Assembly (NCBI GenBank): GCA_947442105.1
Contig: CANEVH010000038.1
Span: 1-38,263 of the forward strand
Source of the DNA: Comamonadaceae bacterium
GTDB lineage: Bacteria; Pseudomonadota; Gammaproteobacteria; Burkholderiales; Burkholderiaceae_C
Reading direction: 5' to 3'
Length of the DNA stretch: 38,263 bases
Shown here piece by piece: positions 34,238-38,263 of the stretch. The position numbers and the translations under genes are program-made. Within the stretch, counting starts at the first letter, position 1; every line of letters begins with the position of its first letter. The notes under the pieces are model-generated. The model did no database searches and was not told the origin of the DNA. It worked only from the letters and a program-made list of their open reading frames with translations.

Positions 34238-37200
34238 ATGATTCAGACTTTTCTTAGGTATGCTTATCGTATCAATAAAATTCTAGACTATACTCTCTTT
34301 GCCATATCTGCGTACCTAACGCCTCTAGCGATTTTCGCCATTTCATTAGTCGCTATATATTATTGGCCATCACAGTACTCAACTCATGGCTCAGAGAGCA
34401 TTCATTTTCACGTCTGGAAAGGCAATGATGCTAACCAAGACAGTCCGGCAAATTCTGAGATCTCAGAACCGAAAGAATTAGTAAGCTTTAACGATACTGA
34501 ACTTTCAGAAGCCCCTTTCTGGATTCGGTTTTCGGTTAATTCCGGGCAATCTCAAAGTCCGAAGATTGTTGAATTCCCCTCACGGCATGCGGTGGCAATA
34601 AGCTGCTGGAATGCAGACTCGCGCAAAAAACTTGGGGAAGGTGACAGGCGAAGCACGGACGGGGCGATATCTCATTCAAAAGCTGGATTTGCACTTTCAA
34701 TTGGTCCTTCAGCAGGCACGACAAATGTCTTGTGCCGCACAGAATCGGTAGGGCCAGGACGTATTTCGGCGCTACTTTGGAACAAAGCAGATTTACAGCG
34801 AAGTGAATTCGAGTTTCATCGTAGATCAGGACTTCTAGACGGTGGTATCTCGGTACTCTGTATTTTCGTCTTGCTGACTGCCGCTATAAACCGCAGTGGG
34901 TTGTACTTGCTGTTCTCCGCTTGGCTAGCCGTGAATCTACGCATGGCAGAACTATCATTTGGATGGGATACGCAGTGGCTTGGCAATATACTCCCTGCTG
35001 ATATCCTTACCCGCTCACGATCAATCACTATTGCCGTCTACTATTTGATTATGGGCGCGCTATTCAATTCTCTTTTTTATGAAGATTTAAATAAACTACG
35101 ACCCATAATCATGTTTAGATTTGGGCAGTGGACGTGCCTGCCAATGCTAATTTTGGCAATGACGTTAGAGTATCAACACTTCCTTCCATTACTATGGTTA
35201 TTTACTGCTATCACCATTTCAATTTTGGTTTTCTATCTTATCCAAATACTAATTAAAACCCGTTCACGCGTAGCCATTTGGTATGGTATTGGCCTGGCAA
35301 TCACCTTGTTTTCAAGTTTTTCTGAGGTAGTGGCTGCATCCTTGGGATTGAAGGTGATTATTGGATCGGTCAATAGTGTTACCGCCGCACTGTCATCAAG
35401 CCTGCTCACTGCGCTTGCTATTGCCGAGCACATGCGCGAAGAGCACCGCCAACGCTTGGAAGTGCAAGCGGAGTTGGCCCATACCTTCAACGCCATGCCG
35501 ATTGGCATGTTCACCCTGAATTTGGAAGGGCGACTTCTGAGTGCCAACCCCGCTTTGTTGAACATGCTGGGACAGTCAGCGATAGACCCCCATGCCAGAT
35601 GGGGTCAATTTTTTGAGCCGGGTGCATGGACACAGCTGCACCGGCAAGTGCATGACCGCCGCGCACCGCAGGCCCAAAGGGCCAGTGACACACCGGCGGC
35701 GCACTGGGTGGGTCGCAGCGCTAACGAAGCCACCCCGCGAATGCCTGCCGAATTTGAAATCAAGGGAGCGACCGAGCCGGGTGAACTCAGCCCCCGGCGC
35801 TATCTTGTCAAGGCGACCCTGACGCGCGGCAAGATTCAGGGTTCACTGCAAGACGTTACAGAAAAATCCCAGGCGGCCGAAGAGCTTTACTTTCTCGCCA
35901 ACCACGACTCACTCACCAAGGTACTGAACCGCCGTGGACTGGAGATGGGACTGCAGGAGGCCATGGACAAGCTCCCTGCCGGTGCATCCATGTCCATGGC
36001 CTATTTGGACCTTGACCGCTTCAAATTGATCAACGATATGTTCGGACACGCCGTGGGAGACGAGGTGTTGTCACAAGTGTGCGAGCGCGTTACCAGTTTG
36101 CTGCCCGAGGGCATGTTCATGGGCCGCGTCGGCGGCGATGAGTTTGTAATCGCCTTTTCTCAAACACCGGTTGCAATGGCCGAGCACATGTGCCGGGGCA
36201 TTGTGGAGTGCATCAAATCCAAACCCTACCGCTCAGGCGCGAGTGCTTTTTATGTGTACGGATCTATTGGCCTGATTGAAGTGAGCCAGGGTATGGCGCT
36301 TAAGGACGCCTTATCGGGCGCGGACCGCGCTTGCCAACATGCAAAAGTGGCTAACCGCGCCGGGCTGATGGTCTACCACCGCCAGTCTGCGCAGTTCTTG
36401 GAGCACGAGGCCCATTTGCGGCTGATTGGGCAGATCACCAAAGGGGCGCCAAGTAACGGCCTGTACCTGGAGATGCAACCGGTGATGTCACTGGCGGACC
36501 CTTCGGCAGGTTTGGACTTTGAGGTGCTTTTGCGCATGCGCAACCCTGACGGAACCATGGAACCCACCGAGCGCCTGATACGGGCCGCGCAGGCCAGCGG
36601 TCGCATGGGAGAAATCGACCTGTGGGTGGTGTCCTCTACCCTGGCATGGCTGAACGAACACCACAGCAAGCTAGCCCAGACGCATTTCGCGTGCGTCAAC
36701 CTGAGCGGGTCTTCGCTCAATGACACGCAATTTCTTTCCGAGGTGTATGACTTGCTGGAAAACAACCGCCATATCGTGCACATGGTGTGCCTTGAAATTA
36801 CCGAGAGCGTGGCGCTCCACGACATTGACAACACACGCAAATTTGTCAACAAGGTACGCCGCATTGGCGCGCGGGTGGCGCTGGATGACTTTGGCGCGGG
36901 CTACACCTCGTTTACCTACCTCAAGGAAATTAGCGCCGACATGATCAAGATCGATGGCAGCTTTATTCTGGACATGAACAAGCACCCCGCCAATTTGGCC
37001 ATCGTCGAGACGATTGTGAGTTTGGCCAAAAATTTAGGCATGAAAGTGATTGCGGAGTGGGTGGAAGACCACGAAACCCTGCAGACGCTCAAAGATATTG
37101 GCGTGGACTATGCACAAGGCTTTCTCATATCCGCAGCACGCCCGCCAGCGTCCATTCTTGCGGCCGCTTCCGTCTTCGAATTTCTGACTCCACAAGAAAA

Positions 37201-37243
37201 GCCCCTAAGTCCGCCACCGACGTTTCAACCACCGTGGCAATGA
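34238..37243 (+). CDS. 7TM-DISM-like, PAS, GGDEF and EAL domain c-di-GMP protein
   Basis: A 1001-residue inner-membrane protein. An N-terminal membrane segment (about 27-45) leads to a periplasmic region (about 50-195) resembling a DISM-type sensor, then about seven membrane segments (about 198-400). A PAS-like domain (about 415-555, AELAHTFNAMPIGMFTLN) and a GGDEF domain with intact GGDEF (632-636) follow. No inhibitory RxxD site is visible, as PEGM stands there. An EAL domain has EVL at 762-764, and keeps VNLSGSSL, EITESV, DDFGAGYTSFTYLK, KIDGSFI and AEWVED. Cyclase and diesterase residues are both mostly present. It may sense an acyl signal made by the upstream protein; this is inference. 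No clear ribosome site precedes the ATG. Confidence 0.88.
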   Translation: MIQTFLRYAYRINKILDYTLFAISAYLTPLAIFAISLVAIYYWPSQYSTHGSESIHFHVWKGNDANQDSPANSEISEPKELVSFNDTELSEAPFWIRFSVNSGQSQSPKIVEFPSRHAVAISCWNADSRKKLGEGDRRSTDGAISHSKAGFALSIGPSAGTTNVLCRTESVGPGRISALLWNKADLQRSEFEFHRRSGLLDGGISVLCIFVLLTAAINRSGLYLLFSAWLAVNLRMAELSFGWDTQWLGNILPADILTRSRSITIAVYYLIMGALFNSLFYEDLNKLRPIIMFRFGQWTCLPMLILAMTLEYQHFLPLLWLFTAITISILVFYLIQILIKTRSRVAIWYGIGLAITLFSSFSEVVAASLGLKVIIGSVNSVTAALSSSLLTALAIAEHMREEHRQRLEVQAELAHTFNAMPIGMFTLNLEGRLLSANPALLNMLGQSAIDPHARWGQFFEPGAWTQLHRQVHDRRAPQAQRASDTPAAHWVGRSANEATPRMPAEFEIKGATEPGELSPRRYLVKATLTRGKIQGSLQDVTEKSQAAEELYFLANHDSLTKVLNRRGLEMGLQEAMDKLPAGASMSMAYLDLDRFKLINDMFGHAVGDEVLSQVCERVTSLLPEGMFMGRVGGDEFVIAFSQTPVAMAEHMCRGIVECIKSKPYRSGASAFYVYGSIGLIEVSQGMALKDALSGADRACQHAKVANRAGLMVYHRQSAQFLEHEAHLRLIGQITKGAPSNGLYLEMQPVMSLADPSAGLDFEVLLRMRNPDGTMEPTERLIRAAQASGRMGEIDLWVVSSTLAWLNEHHSKLAQTHFACVNLSGSSLNDTQFLSEVYDLLENNRHIVHMVCLEITESVALHDIDNTRKFVNKVRRIGARVALDDFGAGYTSFTYLKEISADMIKIDGSFILDMNKHPANLAIVETIVSLAKNLGMKVIAEWVEDHETLQTLKDIGVDYAQGFLISAARPPASILAAASVFEFLTPQEKPLSPPPTFQPPWQ

Positions 37244-37293
37244 ACGCGATTGCCGAACGGGCCGCAGTGGCCCTGGCGCCTTCAACCCCGCAG

Positions 37294-38263
37294 TCAGCGC
37301 CGCCGCGCTATGCGCACACCCTCTAAGGCCGCGACCGTGCGCAGCACACGCCCCAAGCGACCCGCATCGGCCACCTCCACGGTAAACGTCATCCAGGCCA
37401 TGCCTTTGACGGACTGGGTTTGCACGCCAATCACATTCATTTTTTCCTTGGTGAACACCTCGGAAATATCGCGCAGCAGGCCCTGGCGGTCCACCGCTTC
37501 TATGGCCACATCGACGGGGTAGACGCTGGCGTCTTTGCCACCGGCGGCACTCTCACCGCCCCACTGCACGTCAATCAGCCGCTCGCCGCTGCGGCCCACC
37601 ATATTGAGCAGGTTGGAGCAATCCGCGCGGTGGATGCTCACGCCCTTGCCGCGCGTGACAAAGCCACTGATGGCGTCGGGCGGCGCGGGTTTGCAGCATT
37701 TGGCTAATTGGGTAAGAAGCGAGTCCACGCCCACCACCAGCACGCCGCCCTTGCCCGAGGCCGGACTTTGGCGTGGCTTTTTGATTTGCACCAGGTCTTC
37801 GTCTGGCGCCACGGGCTCGGGCGGGCGCAGCAGTATTTCGATGTTGCGCAGCGAAAACTCGTCTTTGCCGACCACTTCAAACAGGTCTTCTGCGGCGTTA
37901 AAGCCCAGACGCATGGCCAGGTCGTCGAGCTTGACTGCCGTTTTGCCCTCGCGCTGCAGCAGTTTTTCCACCGCTTCGCGCCCTTTGGCCACGGTCTCGC
38001 CCATGGCCAGGGCGTTGAACCATGCGCGCACCTTGGCGCGGGCGCGCGGGCTGGACAAAAAGCCCAACTCGGGGTTGAGCCAGTCGCGCGAGGGGCCGCC
38101 TTCTTTGGCGGTGTTGATTTCCACGGTTTGGCCATTTTTCAGGGGCGTGTGCAGCGGCACCATGGCGCCGTCCACCCGCGCGCCCCGGCAGCGGTGGCCC
38201 AGCGTGGTGTGCACGCTGTAGGCAAAGTCCACCGGCGTGGCGCCCTGGGGCAGCTCCACAATC
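37294..38263 (-). CDS. relA: RelA (GTP pyrophosphokinase), C-terminal part; 5' end outside window
   Basis: The frame is open to the window edge, so about 322 C-terminal residues are seen. It begins in the TGS domain (ATPVDFAYSVHTTLGHRCRG, NGQTVEINTA), continues through the helical and CC-type region CCKPAPPDAISGFVTRGKGVSIHRADC, and ends in an ACT domain (RQGLLRDISEVF). The order is typical of RelA/SpoT proteins; the C-terminal sequence fits RelA better than SpoT, but the hydrolase and synthetase domains lie outside. The product makes (p)ppGpp on starved ribosomes. It is convergent with the c-di-GMP gene, with 50 bases between. Confidence 0.9.
   Translation of the reverse strand, partial: IVELPQGATPVDFAYSVHTTLGHRCRGARVDGAMVPLHTPLKNGQTVEINTAKEGGPSRDWLNPELGFLSSPRARAKVRAWFNALAMGETVAKGREAVEKLLQREGKTAVKLDDLAMRLGFNAAEDLFEVVGKDEFSLRNIEILLRPPEPVAPDEDLVQIKKPRQSPASGKGGVLVVGVDSLLTQLAKCCKPAPPDAISGFVTRGKGVSIHRADCSNLLNMVGRSGERLIDVQWGGESAAGGKDASVYPVDVAIEAVDRQGLLRDISEVFTKEKMNVIGVQTQSVKGMAWMTFTVEVADAGRLGRVLRTVAALEGVRIARRR

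Noticed and set aside
1..38263. CRISPR array, prophage, transposon or integrase
   Set aside because: No regularly spaced repeats, transposase, integrase or att-like direct repeats flanking a block were seen on reading both strands.

Overview
The window looks like a chromosomal segment of a GC-rich beta-proteobacterium, most likely Burkholderiales/Comamonadaceae. This is inferred from the housekeeping proteins (Pal, TolB, CpoB, RNase G, RsfS, NadD, HemF, RelA) and from coding style; no 16S or other phylogenetic marker is present. Almost every base is coding, and many genes overlap by 1-4 bases (ATGA, TGATG, TAATG), which points to long translationally coupled operons.

Layout: (1) 1-3.6 kb: the C-terminal part of a large Ig/cadherin-type surface protein, then a lipoprotein of the S53 (sedolisin) peptidase family whose ribosome binding site lies inside a long perfect-looking hairpin. 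(2) 3.6-8.2 kb, minus strand: GT2 glycosyltransferase - tolB - pal - cpoB - tcdA - tRNA-Lys(UUU), the envelope-integrity Tol-Pal module followed by a tRNA-modifying enzyme and one of its expected substrate tRNAs. (3) 8.3-12.4 kb, plus strand: an LPS core/lipid A export operon (WaaE-like GT2, MsbA-like flippase, polysaccharide deacetylase, DUF6492 protein). (4) 12.4-15.5 kb, plus strand, visibly more AT-rich: a compact cassette of a GDPD-like phosphodiesterase, a HAD hydrolase, a nucleotidyltransferase with a degenerate signature loop, a cupin, and a second intact nucleotidyltransferase. It reads like a pathway for making or trimming an unusual nucleotide-activated building block for a surface polysaccharide. 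(5) 15.5-23.9 kb, minus strand: polysaccharide genes (WavE-like, an unrecognised protein, CgeB-like GT, GT2, GT11 fucosyltransferase-like, DUF268, and an 810-residue double GT4 fusion) with one short orphan reading frame. (6) 23.9-31.5 kb, minus strand: a housekeeping run yebC - purD - acyltransferase - hemF - nadD - rsfS - rlmH - maf - rng. (7) 31.8-33.2 kb, plus strand: an unrecognised lipoprotein, a strong 17-bp inverted repeat, and upp. (8) 33.5-37.2 kb, plus strand: a FeeM-like N-acyl amino acid synthase/GNAT protein followed by a 1001-residue 7TM-PAS-GGDEF-EAL protein. (9) 37.3 kb to the end, minus strand: the C-terminal part of relA.

The most noteworthy items are the GDPD/HAD/double nucleotidyltransferase/cupin cassette with its degenerate paralogue, the pairing of a FeeM-like synthase with a membrane c-di-GMP protein, RsfS carrying a histone-H1-like Ala/Lys tail, the hairpin that would hide the S53 lipoprotein start, and the double glycosyltransferase fusion. 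No CRISPR array, prophage, transposase or integrase was seen. All family assignments come from reading motifs by eye; no searches were run.
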